Source of the DNA: Oscillospiraceae bacterium Zagget12
GTDB lineage: Bacteria > Bacillota > Clostridia > UBA1381
DNA length: 64,000 nt
Direction: 5' to 3'
Assembly (NCBI GenBank): GCA_001941225.1
Contig: MSHM01000019.1
Coordinates: forward strand, 1 to 64,000
The notes beneath the pieces are model-generated. The model saw nothing but the letters and a program-made list of their open reading frames with translations. It was not told the origin of the DNA and did not search any database. Positions 55,038-63,641 of the stretch are shown here, piece after piece. How positions within the stretch are numbered: the first letter of the stretch is position 1; the number at the start of each line of letters is the position of its first letter. A program made the translations under genes and the position numbers.

Positions 55038-56081
55038 TCAATTCCGTGTATAAAACGTCCCCTTTCCTTTGCCATGCCGTGTTAAATATCCCTCCTCGAC
55101 GAGCTTTTTCAACGAATTTTCCACAGACGCTCTGCCGATAGTAGGCACAAGCTCCATGATTTCACTTTTCGTGAATTTACCTATTTTTTCATTCACGGCA
55201 TTTCTGACAAGCTCAACAGCGGGGAGTTTTTCGTCTGCAAGACTGACACGACCCTCAAAGTCGCGGTATGCCGAAAGTATAATTCCCAAAATGTATTTGA
55301 TAAACGGCACAGGGTCATTCATACCCTCGTGCCAATTTACGCCGGACTGTTCAAGCGCGCTGTAGTATGCAGCTTTGGTCTTTTCGATTTTACTCTCAAT
55401 GCTGATATATCTGCCGACTACGTAACCACATTGATAAAGCAAAAGTGTAGTCAGCAGTCTTGACATTCGTCCGTTGCCATCGTTGAACGGGTGAATACAA
55501 AGAAAATCGTTGATAAAAATCGGAATAAGCACAAGCGGGTCAACAATACAGGCATCTATTGCGCGATTGAAACTTTCGCATATGGCATCAGCCGCAACCG
55601 GCGTTTCGTAGGGTGCAAGAGGCATAAAGCGTACAAATTGAGTTCCGTCAGCTCGTGTTTCGGCAATATAATTTTGGGTATTCTTAAACCGACCGCCGAT
55701 TGTTTTTTCGGAGTATTTATACAAATCCCTGTGCAGTTGGAGGATGTACGACGAACGTATAGGGATGTATTCGTAGCTCTCATGGATTGTGTTTAAAACA
55801 TCACGGTATCCGAGAATTTCCTCCTCATCACGGTTATGCGGTGTTGTTTTTTCGGCGCAAAGCTGCTGTATTCGGGTGTTGGTTGTTACAATGCCCTCAA
55901 TTTTGTTGGACGCTTCGGTGCTTTGTATTTTCGCTATTTCAACTAACTTGCCAAGAACCGCAGGCTTTTGCTTTAAATACATTTCCTGCCGCCCTTTAAA
56001 TTCATGTATCTGTGCTACAAGACCAAGCACCTCGCCATCCCATTGATACGATGCAAGTTGTGTGTAATCAAAAACTCTCAC
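55038..56081 (-). CDS. Fic-domain protein with C-terminal winged helix
   Basis: The protein has 347 residues and a GTG start 7 nt after GGAGG. The Fic motif HPFNDGNGRMSR is intact, and an N-terminal inhibitory helix motif SNKIEG (S/TxxxEG/N) marks class II Fic proteins, which block their own AMP-transfer until relieved. A winged helix (VNEKIGKFTKSEIMELVPTIGRASVENSLKKLVEEGYLTRHG) ends the protein. Fic enzymes modify target proteins, usually with AMP; the target is unknown. The TTAGG/CCTAA motif cluster just upstream suggests that the winged helix regulates its own gene. Confidence 0.92.
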   Translation of the reverse strand: MRVFDYTQLASYQWDGEVLGLVAQIHEFKGRQEMYLKQKPAVLGKLVEIAKIQSTEASNKIEGIVTTNTRIQQLCAEKTTPHNRDEEEILGYRDVLNTIHESYEYIPIRSSYILQLHRDLYKYSEKTIGGRFKNTQNYIAETRADGTQFVRFMPLAPYETPVAADAICESFNRAIDACIVDPLVLIPIFINDFLCIHPFNDGNGRMSRLLTTLLLYQCGYVVGRYISIESKIEKTKAAYYSALEQSGVNWHEGMNDPVPFIKYILGIILSAYRDFEGRVSLADEKLPAVELVRNAVNEKIGKFTKSEIMELVPTIGRASVENSLKKLVEEGYLTRHGKGKGTFYTRN

Positions 56082-56108
56082 ATTTATACCTCCTTATACT
56101 ATTTATAC

Positions 56109-56204
56109 GCCTAATTATATCATAAATTTAGGCTAAAATCAAGGATGTTAGGCAAAAATTCACCTAATTAATCATAAAATTAGGGGAATCTATGTTTTTA
56201 GGTG
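56109..56204. promoter_or_regulatory. Cluster of TTAGG/CCTAA motifs upstream of the Fic gene
   Basis: Six copies in ~95 bp: GCCTAA (56109), TTAGGC (56128), TTAGGC (56148), CACCTAA (56161), TTAGGGG (56180), TTAGGTG (56198). The first two form a 25-bp inverted repeat and the CACCTAA/TTAGGTG pair another. They are probable operator sites. Confidence 0.65.
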
Positions 56205-56286
56205 AATATAGTATTTCCGATGCGGGGGATATGATACCTGTGATTGTGTGTTTTGTAAACCACGTATTTATAGCTGCTGTCTCCGG

Positions 56287-56650
56287 TTACTTTTTCCATT
56301 CCAGAGTAATTTGTCCGGTTGTGCTTACATCATCCGATGGACGAGTAGGTGTTGACATCTTTGTAAACTTGCTCTTTGTATCCGATTGCTCTGATTCTGT
56401 ATTCTTGCTTGAACGGCTTCCTTCGTTACCAACCTGACCTTCCACAACCGCAGTAACTCTGAAGCAATATTTTGTTCCCTGTTCACCCTTCTTAAATGTA
56501 TATGAGGTTCCGGTTACGTTAGAAGACAATACGCTGTAATCGCTCTCATCTGCTTTTCGATAATATACTTTGTATTTTGTTGCTCCCGATACCTTATTCC
56601 ACGACACAGTAAGTTGTGTTTCACTGTCCGTCGTGACCGTTGGCTTCTGA
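56287..56650 (-). pseudogene. Fibronectin type III domain fragment
   Basis: About 120 residues with a complete FN3-like pattern (PTVTTDSETQLTVSWNKVSGATKYKVYYRKA ... GTKYCFRVTAVVEG) and the beginning of a second domain, ending at a stop. There is no start; upstream it runs out of frame into a replication-initiator fragment. It is the end of a lost surface protein gene. Confidence 0.75.
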
Positions 56651-56831
56651 TACTGTCAACGCCTTCTTTACAGATCTTCGCAAGTCCCGTGAGAGTATAG
56701 TTCCACGTTTCAGGCAGGGACAGCATAAGCGAAAGCAAGCCCTTTGCTTTCAGCGATAAATTCATGTCCCTCAAATGATGATTTGAGATTACCGTGTAAT
56801 CCTTAGTTTTCTCTACTCTGAACACTGCCAT
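56645..56831 (-). pseudogene. 5' fragment of an ICE/plasmid replication-initiator gene
   Basis: MAVFRVEKTKDYTVISNHHLRDMNLSLKAKGLLSLMLSLPETWNYTLTGLAKICKEGVDSIR is the conserved start of DnaD-like/RepA N-terminal helix-turn-helix proteins of clostridial mobile elements, with an AGGAGG site before it. It breaks off at the FN3 junction. Confidence 0.8.
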
Positions 56832-56934
56832 TTTCTGTTCCTCCTATTTTTGGGCATAATAAAAGACACTGCTCGTAAACAGTGCCTTTAAGTGATTGTT
56901 TAGTTGTATTCACAAACCAAATTGAAAACAAAAA

Positions 56935-56970
56935 ACAGAGCTAAAGTTTCAAACCTCGCTCTGTCTTTTT
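56935..56970. terminator. Hairpin terminator
   Basis: Stem ACAGAGC / GCTCTGT with a 16-nt loop; CTTTTTG follows on the + strand and GTTTTTTG on the - strand. It would also stop read-through from lysS. Confidence 0.65.
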
Positions 56971-56997
56971 GTTTGCTCGAATGAGTTTCTTTATTTG

Positions 56998-57015
56998 GTC
57001 GTAAGTTGGTCGTAA
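56998..57015. repeat. Integrase 3'-end repeat, right copy
   Basis: GTCGTAAGTTGGTCGTAA is identical to 37002-37019 inside the integrase remnant. On the minus strand it encodes part of a typical integrase C-terminus (FTTNLRPN / YDQLTT). No other integrase sequence remains here. Confidence 0.7.
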
Positions 57016-57059
57016 ATTTCAGCTTACATTGCCCAAAACCCGCGTATTTACGCCATTTT

Positions 57060-58610
57060 TCACGCTAACGGTTTCATCGTCGGGAACAGGAGGACATCTC
57101 TTATTGCGGGGGAATCGGTGAGGAGCATACACATACGGTCGATACCGAAACCGATGCCGCCGGTCGGGGGCATACCGATTTCAAGCGCGCGCATAAAGTC
57201 CTCATCGGTTGTATTAGCCTCGTCATTACCCTGCGCGAGCTGTTCCTCCTGCGCCTTGAAACGCTCCCTCTGGTCAATGGGGTCGTTAAGCTCCGAATAC
57301 GCGTTCGCCATTTCCCAACCGTTCATAAAGAACTCAAAACGCTCAACGTAATCGGGATTTTCCGGCTTTTTCTTTGTAAGCGGTGAAATCTCAATCGGGT
57401 GATCCATTACAAATGTCGGCTGAATAAGATGCTCCTCGGCAAATTCCTCGAAGAACAAATTCAGTATTTCACCCTTGCTGTGCCTTTCCTCATACTCAAC
57501 ATGGTGCTTATCCGCCGCGGCACGCGCCTCCTCAAGCGTCGTTATTTCGTTAAAGTCCACACCCGCGTACTTTTTAACCGCGTCAAGCATTGTTATACAC
57601 TCGAACGGCTTACTTAAATCCATTTCAATTCCGTTATATACAATCTTAGTCGTACCCAAAACCTCCTCGGCAACATGACGGTACATATTCTCCGTCAAAT
57701 CCATCATACCGTGGTAATCAGTGTACGCCTGATACAGCTCCATAAGCGTAAATTCGGGGTTATGGCGCGTGTCAAGACCCTCGTTTCTGAATACCCTGCC
57801 TATCTCATAAACCTTGTCGAACCCGCCGACAATAAGGCGCTTTAAATAAAGCTCAAGCGAAATTCTCAGCTTGAAATCCTCGTCAAGAGCGTTGAAATGC
57901 GTTTCAAACGGACGCGCCGCCGCGCCGCCCGCGTTCGACACAAGCATCGGAGTTTCAACCTCCAAAAATCCCTGATTGTTGAGGTACGCGCGGATTGACG
58001 CTATAATCCTTGAACGCGCGATAAACGTCTTTTTCACGTCCTCGTTCATTATAAGGTCAACATATCTTTGGCGGTATCTCAAATCCGTGTCGGTCATACC
58101 GTGGAATTTCTCCGGCAGCGGCTGAAGTGACTTTGAAAGAAGTGTAATCTTATCCGCTCTGATTGAAATTTCACCGGTCTGAGTTGTGAACACCTCGCCC
58201 GACGCGCCGATTATATCGCCTATATCAAGCTTTTTGAAACGGTTATATTCCTCCTCGCCGAGAATGTCCTTTTTCACAAAAAGCTGAATTTGTCCGTCAA
58301 TATCCGCCACATGAACAAATCCGACCTTGCCCATACCTCGCTTTGACATTATACGTCCGGCAACGGAAACTTCTTTGCCGTCCAGCGGAGAAATTTTTGC
58401 CTTTATAATCTGAACCTCGTCCGAGCCGCGCTTTTTCAGCTCGCGCTCCTCCTCGGTATAGTTTTCTTTTATTTGATTCGATGTGTGGCTGCGCTCGAAT
58501 TTTGTAATTTGAAACGGATCTCTGCCCTCATTCTGAAGTTCCGTAAGCTTATCGCGGCGCACCTGCAAAAGCGCCGATAACTGTTCCTGTGTTTGCTCTA
58601 TGTTTTCCAT
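57060..58610 (-). CDS. lysS: Lysyl-tRNA synthetase, class II
   Basis: The protein has 516 residues. An N-terminal OB fold (VSVAGRIMSKRGMGKVGFVHVADIDGQIQLF) is followed by the class II core: motif 1 GFLEVETPML, motif 2 FDKVYEIGRVFRNEGLDTRHNPEFT, motif 3 GIGFGIDRMCMLLTDS. It charges tRNA-Lys. The accessory region ends directly at its 3' side. Confidence 0.97.
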   Translation of the reverse strand: MENIEQTQEQLSALLQVRRDKLTELQNEGRDPFQITKFERSHTSNQIKENYTEEERELKKRGSDEVQIIKAKISPLDGKEVSVAGRIMSKRGMGKVGFVHVADIDGQIQLFVKKDILGEEEYNRFKKLDIGDIIGASGEVFTTQTGEISIRADKITLLSKSLQPLPEKFHGMTDTDLRYRQRYVDLIMNEDVKKTFIARSRIIASIRAYLNNQGFLEVETPMLVSNAGGAAARPFETHFNALDEDFKLRISLELYLKRLIVGGFDKVYEIGRVFRNEGLDTRHNPEFTLMELYQAYTDYHGMMDLTENMYRHVAEEVLGTTKIVYNGIEMDLSKPFECITMLDAVKKYAGVDFNEITTLEEARAAADKHHVEYEERHSKGEILNLFFEEFAEEHLIQPTFVMDHPIEISPLTKKKPENPDYVERFEFFMNGWEMANAYSELNDPIDQRERFKAQEEQLAQGNDEANTTDEDFMRALEIGMPPTGGIGFGIDRMCMLLTDSPAIRDVLLFPTMKPLA

Positions 58611-58743
58611 TTATTGAAAAACCTCCTTAAACTATTTCTGTGTATAATGATTAATTATATACTATTTTCCTTGAATTTACAATGTTTTTTCAGAAAAAAG
58701 TCGTATTATGAACGTAAATACTTATCTAAAATCACAATTACCA

Positions 58744-58772
58744 TTGACATTATCATAATATTTTTATAAAAT
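58744..58772 (+). promoter_or_regulatory. Sigma-A promoter of the BIG2-glucosaminidase gene
   Basis: TTGACA, 17-nt spacer, TAAAAT, ~33 nt before the ATG; GGCGGTG is the probable ribosome site. Confidence 0.85.
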
Positions 58773-58805
58773 AGTCGATGAAATCATTTTTTTGGCGGTG
58801 TAAGC

Positions 58806-60203
58806 ATGAAAAAACTTTTAACAATACTGATAATACTGACAGCATTTCCGATAATACACGCGTTTGGCGCGTACACGGTGGAAATAGACGATGATACATA
58901 CGTATCGGACGAAACCTACTTCGCGCCGGTATCGACGTGGGACGAGGTCGGCGCGCAGACGATAAACCTTGAAAATGGCAAGATAATATTTTACGCCGGC
59001 AAGGGAAATCAAAGCGCCCGTATAAACGCGGCGGTTATGCCCGTCAACACGACGGACAAGACCATTACATATACCTCCGGCGACACGAGCATTGCGTCGG
59101 TGGACGAATCGGGAAATGTAACCTGCGCGGGCAAAGCGGGAAACACGGTGATAGACGTGAGATGCGGCAAGGCGTTCGCCAAAGTAAACGTCAGCGTGGT
59201 TATAGGCGTTGAGGGCGTGGAAATGTCGCAGGACACTATGACGCTGTACGCCGACAAGCCCATCACGGCTCAGCTTTCCGCCGTTATTTATCCTGAAAAC
59301 GCCACAATTCGCGATTTGGAATGGTACAGCGGCGACGAGTCAATCGCTTATGTGGACAAGGACGGACTTGTTTCGCCATGCGGCGTCGGAACGACCGATG
59401 TATACGTGAAAACCGTTGACGGCGGCTTTACCGCCAAATGCGCGGTCACGGTTGACATATGGGAGGAACGCTCCGAGGAGATACCCGTTACATATACGGA
59501 GTATGATATTACAATCGATGAGATGGTGGAGGCGCAAATGACCGCCTCACCGACGATTTTCACAAACGACACCTTCCCCGCAAGCAGTGAAAACGTCGAG
59601 CAGTACGTCAGTCCCGAAAACCTTGTGACCGGCTATGAAAAATATCAGTTTATAAACCTCGGTATGTCAAACAATATAGACGCAAAAACGCTCGACGCGT
59701 ATCTCAACGGAAAGGGAGTTTTGAGCGGTCAGGGAACCACCTTCAAGGCAGCGTCCGATGAGTACGGCATAAGCGAGGTATATCTTGTAATACACTCGTG
59801 CCTTGAAACCGGCAACGGAACCTCCGAGCTGGCAACCGGCGTTGAATATAACGGCGTGACGGTATATAATATGTTCGGAATAGGCGCGGTGGACGATTCA
59901 CCGGTTGAAAGCGGCGCGGAGTACGCTTACCAAATGGGTTGGACGGACATAGAAACAGCCATATCCGGCGGCGCGGAATGGATAAGCGAAAATTACATAA
60001 ACAATCCGCAGTATTCGCAGGACACTCTCTATAAAATGCGTTGGAATCCCGAATCGCCGGCGACACATCAATACGCCACGGATATTGAGTGGGCGTCAAA
60101 GCAAGCCGAGGATATGAGCTCTATGTTTGAGGCGTTCCCGACGGCGGAATATTGTTTTGATGTCCCCGTGTATATCGGACAGGACAGACTTGAAATTGAA
60201 TAG
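58806..60203 (+). CDS. Secreted cell-wall hydrolase: BIG2 domains plus glucosaminidase
   Basis: The protein has 465 residues: signal peptide (LLTILIILTAFPIIHAFGA), two bacterial Ig-like BIG2 domains (~75-135 SIASVDESGNVTCAGKAGNTVI; ~140-225 SIAYVDKDGLVSPCGVGTTDV) and a C-terminal glucosaminidase domain (~290-460) with the catalytic Glu in VIHSCLETGNGTSELATG and YNMFGIGA. It would cut peptidoglycan glycan strands during growth or separation. It is monocistronic with its own promoter and terminator. Confidence 0.9.
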   Translation: MKKLLTILIILTAFPIIHAFGAYTVEIDDDTYVSDETYFAPVSTWDEVGAQTINLENGKIIFYAGKGNQSARINAAVMPVNTTDKTITYTSGDTSIASVDESGNVTCAGKAGNTVIDVRCGKAFAKVNVSVVIGVEGVEMSQDTMTLYADKPITAQLSAVIYPENATIRDLEWYSGDESIAYVDKDGLVSPCGVGTTDVYVKTVDGGFTAKCAVTVDIWEERSEEIPVTYTEYDITIDEMVEAQMTASPTIFTNDTFPASSENVEQYVSPENLVTGYEKYQFINLGMSNNIDAKTLDAYLNGKGVLSGQGTTFKAASDEYGISEVYLVIHSCLETGNGTSELATGVEYNGVTVYNMFGIGAVDDSPVESGAEYAYQMGWTDIETAISGGAEWISENYINNPQYSQDTLYKMRWNPESPATHQYATDIEWASKQAEDMSSMFEAFPTAEYCFDVPVYIGQDRLEIE

Positions 60204-60220
60204 GACTTAACAAAGAAAAA

Positions 60221-60266
60221 GGCTGTAGGCAGGTATATCTTTGATATACTTGTCTACAGCCGGTTT
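60221..60266. terminator. Terminator between the glucosaminidase and histidine kinase genes
   Basis: Long hairpin GGCTGTAGGCAGGTATATC / GATATACTTGTCTACAGCC with a 3-nt loop and two mismatched pairs, then GGTTTTA. It serves both convergent genes. Confidence 0.85.
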
Positions 60267-60278
60267 TATAATAGGTAT

Positions 60279-61634
60279 TTATTTCATAATCGGTATTCTT
60301 ACCGTAAATTCGGTAAATTCGTTCTTTTGCGATTTAACGCTTATGCTGCCCTTGCAGGAATCGGTAATCGCCTTGGCGATGGCAAGTCCCAAGCCGTAGC
60401 CGCCGCTTTCGCGCGCGCGGGATTTATCCTCTCTGTAGAAACGCTCAAATATCTGCTTTTGAGCCTCGTCCGAAATACCCACGCCGGTATTGTGTATCTT
60501 AAACACCGCGTCGGAGGAATCGCGCGTAAGCGTGATGCTTATATTGCCTGACTTCGGCGTGTATTTAACGGCGTTATCCAACAGTATCATAACAAGCTGC
60601 TTGAGCTGCTCCGCCGAGCCGTTTACGTATATATCAGGCGTGATGTTATAATCCAAATTTACGCGGTTCTCAAAGATTACCGCCTCCATAAGCAATATCA
60701 CGCTTTCCGCAGCCTCGGAAAACGATACCTTGCTCAGTATCACGCTGCTGTCGCTGTGGTCAAGCTTGGCAAGATACAATAATTCATTCGTCAGCTTTGT
60801 CATACGCTCCGCCTCGGTTTTTATATAATCGAGCCACTTCCTTTCCTCGCCGATTGTGCTTTCCGGATGAGAGAGCAGCACGTCCACGTTTGTGTTAATG
60901 GTGGTCATCGGCGTTTTCAGCTCGTGCGACGCGTCCGCCACAAAACGCTTTTGCTTGTTATACGACTCCTCAATGGGGCGTATGGAGCGGTTCGCCGAAT
61001 ACAGGCTTATCAAAAACGCGGCTGTCAGCGTGAAAAGTCCTACTAACAGGAGAATAAGGAACAAATTACGCAGAATGGCGCGCTCCGCCTGACATTCCGT
61101 GAACGCCACAACATAGCCCGTGTCAAGCTGCAAAACCCTATACGCCCATAAGCCGCTGTCGGCTCTTATGCGTCCCTCGTCCTTTTCTCCGTAAATAATA
61201 TTGCCGATGCTGTCCGAATAAAAATCCTCGTCCAGCTCGAACGGAATATCCTTTTCCAAAATATTTCCGTCCGCGTCCGTCGTTACCGTAAAGGTTAATG
61301 AAAAAGCCTGCTTTTCCTGCGTGTCGTCGGGAGTTTCGCCGCCCTCAGGTATTTCGGGCGGAGCGTCAGCCGCGTCCGGCGCGTCCGGCGGTGTGTCCTG
61401 CGCGAGCGGAGCGTCGGGCGCGTTATCTCCCTCTCCGTTCTTGGGCGCCTTCTCCTTTTGACGCGACATATGCTGCGAATGTACCGTATCCACCGCGCGT
61501 TCAAGCTTTTGGTCGATTCCTCTGTTCACGTTTTGCGCCGTCATTATATATATAAACGAAAAGCTGCCCAGCACCAACGCCGCTATTATCAACGTGTTCA
61601 CTATCAACAGTCTGTTTCTGAGTTTTTTAAACAT
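60279..61634 (-). CDS. Sensor histidine kinase
   Basis: The protein has 451 residues. A first membrane helix (~8-30), an external domain of ~155 residues with an acidic Pro-rich stretch (DNAPDAPLAQDTPPDAPDAA), a second helix (LFLILLLVGLFTLTAAFLISLYS), then the phosphoacceptor helix HELKTPMTTINTNVD and an ATPase domain (LVMILLDNAVKYTPKSGN; GYGLGLAIAKAI). No clear HAMP domain is seen. It follows its response regulator by 12 bp. The signal is unknown. Confidence 0.93.
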   Translation of the reverse strand: MFKKLRNRLLIVNTLIIAALVLGSFSFIYIMTAQNVNRGIDQKLERAVDTVHSQHMSRQKEKAPKNGEGDNAPDAPLAQDTPPDAPDAADAPPEIPEGGETPDDTQEKQAFSLTFTVTTDADGNILEKDIPFELDEDFYSDSIGNIIYGEKDEGRIRADSGLWAYRVLQLDTGYVVAFTECQAERAILRNLFLILLLVGLFTLTAAFLISLYSANRSIRPIEESYNKQKRFVADASHELKTPMTTINTNVDVLLSHPESTIGEERKWLDYIKTEAERMTKLTNELLYLAKLDHSDSSVILSKVSFSEAAESVILLMEAVIFENRVNLDYNITPDIYVNGSAEQLKQLVMILLDNAVKYTPKSGNISITLTRDSSDAVFKIHNTGVGISDEAQKQIFERFYREDKSRARESGGYGLGLAIAKAITDSCKGSISVKSQKNEFTEFTVRIPIMK

Positions 61635-61646
61635 ATCTACCCTCCG

Positions 61647-62324
61647 TCAATTTACGGCAAGCGTATATCCGACGCCGCGCACCGTGTTTATGGACACCTT
61701 TGAATGTACAAACGCGAGCTTTTTCCTCAAAAACGAGACATAAACCTCAACGTGGTTCGCCTCCGCCTCCGAGTCAAAGCCCCATAGCTTTTCTATAATC
61801 TGCTCCTTGGAGCAAACCATCTCCTTATGCAGCATAAAATGCTCCAAAAGCTCGCTTTCCTTAAGAGTAAGGCTGATTTCGCTCGCTCCGTTTGTGAGCT
61901 TAAGGGTTGACGTGTTCAAGGTAATATCGCCGTAGGATATGGTGTTGGTATTGGCGACTATTTCGCCTCGGCGGCGGCCCAAAGCGCGTATGCGCGCCAA
62001 AAGCTCATCGGTATTGAACGGCTTTGCAAGATAATCGTCCGCGCCGCTGTCAAGTCCCAGCACCTTATCGGAAATTTCACTTTTCGCCGTAAGCAGTATT
62101 ACCGGCGTGTCAAAGCCCTCCTCACGCAGCGTTTTAAGCACGGTTATTCCGTCTATTTTCGGCAGCATTATATCAAGCACTATCACGTCATATATGCCGC
62201 TTAGGGCGTTGTCAAGTCCCGATTCGCCGTCGTTTGAAACATCGACGGTATAATTGTTCTTTTTCAATATGTGCGACAGCGCCTCCGCAAGATGCCGCTC
62301 ATCTTCAACCACAAGTATTCTCAT
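61647..62324 (-). CDS. OmpR/PhoB-family response regulator
   Basis: The protein has 225 residues: a receiver with acidic pocket VVEDE, phospho-Asp in DVIVLDIMLPKIDG and Lys in AKPF, and a winged helix LKESELLEHFMLHKEMVCSKEQIIEKLWGFDSEAEANHVEVYVSFLRKKL. It regulates transcription when phosphorylated by the adjacent kinase. The winged-helix C-terminus here ends normally (INTVRGVGYTLAVN), a useful contrast to the frameshifted regulator at 43.8 kb. Confidence 0.94.
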   Translation of the reverse strand: MRILVVEDERHLAEALSHILKKNNYTVDVSNDGESGLDNALSGIYDVIVLDIMLPKIDGITVLKTLREEGFDTPVILLTAKSEISDKVLGLDSGADDYLAKPFNTDELLARIRALGRRRGEIVANTNTISYGDITLNTSTLKLTNGASEISLTLKESELLEHFMLHKEMVCSKEQIIEKLWGFDSEAEANHVEVYVSFLRKKLAFVHSKVSINTVRGVGYTLAVN

Positions 62325-62388
62325 ATGTTCACCCTCTTCTCCGATTTTAAATTAATATATCATACAAACCTTAAATATCCCTTAAAAA

Positions 62389-62414
62389 AAGGGATTGTTT
62401 TTAAACAATCCCTT
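62389..62414 (-). terminator. Terminator of ilvE
   Basis: Stem AAGGGATTGTTT / AAACAATCCCTT with a 2-nt loop, followed on the minus strand by a T-tract, 15 bp past the ilvE stop. Confidence 0.88.
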
Positions 62415-62428
62415 AGAAATTCATCAAA

Positions 62429-63499
62429 TTATTTGTCTATCTTAACCGTCCAGCCGAACTCGTCGTCAATCTTGCCCCATTGGATACCTGTAAGGGTATC
62501 ATAAAGCATCTGCGAAACCTCGCCGATTTCACCGTTGTTCACGGGCATTACAAGCTCTCCGTACTTCAGCTCGCCGATAGGCGAAATAACCGCCGCCGTA
62601 CCGGTGCCCCAAGCCTCTTCCAGCTTACCCTCGTTGAACGCATTGACAAGCTCGTCTACCGAAATTCTGCGCTCGCTTACATTGTAGCCTTTGGACTTTA
62701 AAAGCTCGATAATAGACATTCTTGTAATTCCGCTCAGGATTGAGCCTACAAGCGCCGGAGTTACAATCTCGCCGTCAATCTTGAAGAACACGTTCATTGA
62801 ACCGACTTCCTCGATATATTTTCTCTCAACGCCGTCAAGCCACAATGTCTGAATATATCCCTGAGCCGCTGCCTCTTCCTGACCCTTCAGTGAAATCGCG
62901 TAATTGGCGCCCGCCTTTGTAAAGCCGGTTCCGCCCACAACCGCGCGGACATATTTTTCCTCAACGAATATTTTAACCGGTGCGATTCCCTCGGGATAGT
63001 ACGCGCCGACCGGTGAAAGGATTATCGCGAAGATAAGGTGCTTTGCCGGGTGAACGCCGATATGTACGTCGTTCGCGAAAATATACGGTCTTATATATAA
63101 GGAAGTTCCCTCCTCGGACGGAACCCAGTCCTCGTCAACCTTAACAAGCGTCTTTATCGCCTCTATCGCAAATTCCTCGTCAATTTTCGGTATGCAAAGA
63201 CGGTCACAAGAAACATTCATTCTCGCCATATTCTTTTCCGGACGGAAAAGCTGAATTGAGCCGTCCGCGGTACGGTAAGCCTTAAGTCCCTCAAAAATTT
63301 CCTGCGCGTAATGCAGCACCATTGATGCGGGGTCGATTTCAAACGGAGCATACGGCACAATTCTTGCGTCGTGCCAGCCCTGTCCCTCGTCATAGTTCAT
63401 TATAAACATATGATCCGTATAATACTGACCGAATCCAAGCTTTGTCTGATCCGCCGGCTTTGCCTTCGGATTTGTTGTTTTTGTAATTGAGATTTCCAT
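62429..63499 (-). CDS. ilvE: Branched-chain amino acid aminotransferase
   Basis: The protein has 356 residues, fold type IV PLP enzyme. Features are FEGLKAYRTADGSIQLFRPEKN, the PLP-Lys region GFTKAGANYAISLKGQEEA, TLWLDGVERKYIEEVGSMNVFF and EEAWGTGTAAVISPIGEL. It carries out the last step of valine, leucine and isoleucine synthesis, completing the pathway begun by ilvBHC, though it is a separate transcription unit. Confidence 0.96.
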   Translation of the reverse strand: MEISITKTTNPKAKPADQTKLGFGQYYTDHMFIMNYDEGQGWHDARIVPYAPFEIDPASMVLHYAQEIFEGLKAYRTADGSIQLFRPEKNMARMNVSCDRLCIPKIDEEFAIEAIKTLVKVDEDWVPSEEGTSLYIRPYIFANDVHIGVHPAKHLIFAIILSPVGAYYPEGIAPVKIFVEEKYVRAVVGGTGFTKAGANYAISLKGQEEAAAQGYIQTLWLDGVERKYIEEVGSMNVFFKIDGEIVTPALVGSILSGITRMSIIELLKSKGYNVSERRISVDELVNAFNEGKLEEAWGTGTAAVISPIGELKYGELVMPVNNGEIGEVSQMLYDTLTGIQWGKIDDEFGWTVKIDK

Positions 63500-63553
63500 T
63501 ATAAACGCTCCCTTTATTTTCTACATAAACAAATTATTTTATTGCCAACTATT

Positions 63554-63583
63554 ATTATACCGCTTTTTTTTAATGTTGTAAAG
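63554..63583 (-). promoter_or_regulatory. Promoter of ilvE
   Basis: Minus strand: TTTACA, 18-nt spacer, TATAAT. Confidence 0.7.
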
Positions 63584-63641
63584 TGGTATAATCGTATTTT
63601 TATGTATTTTTACAAATTTTTTTGTATTTTATTCAAATCAA

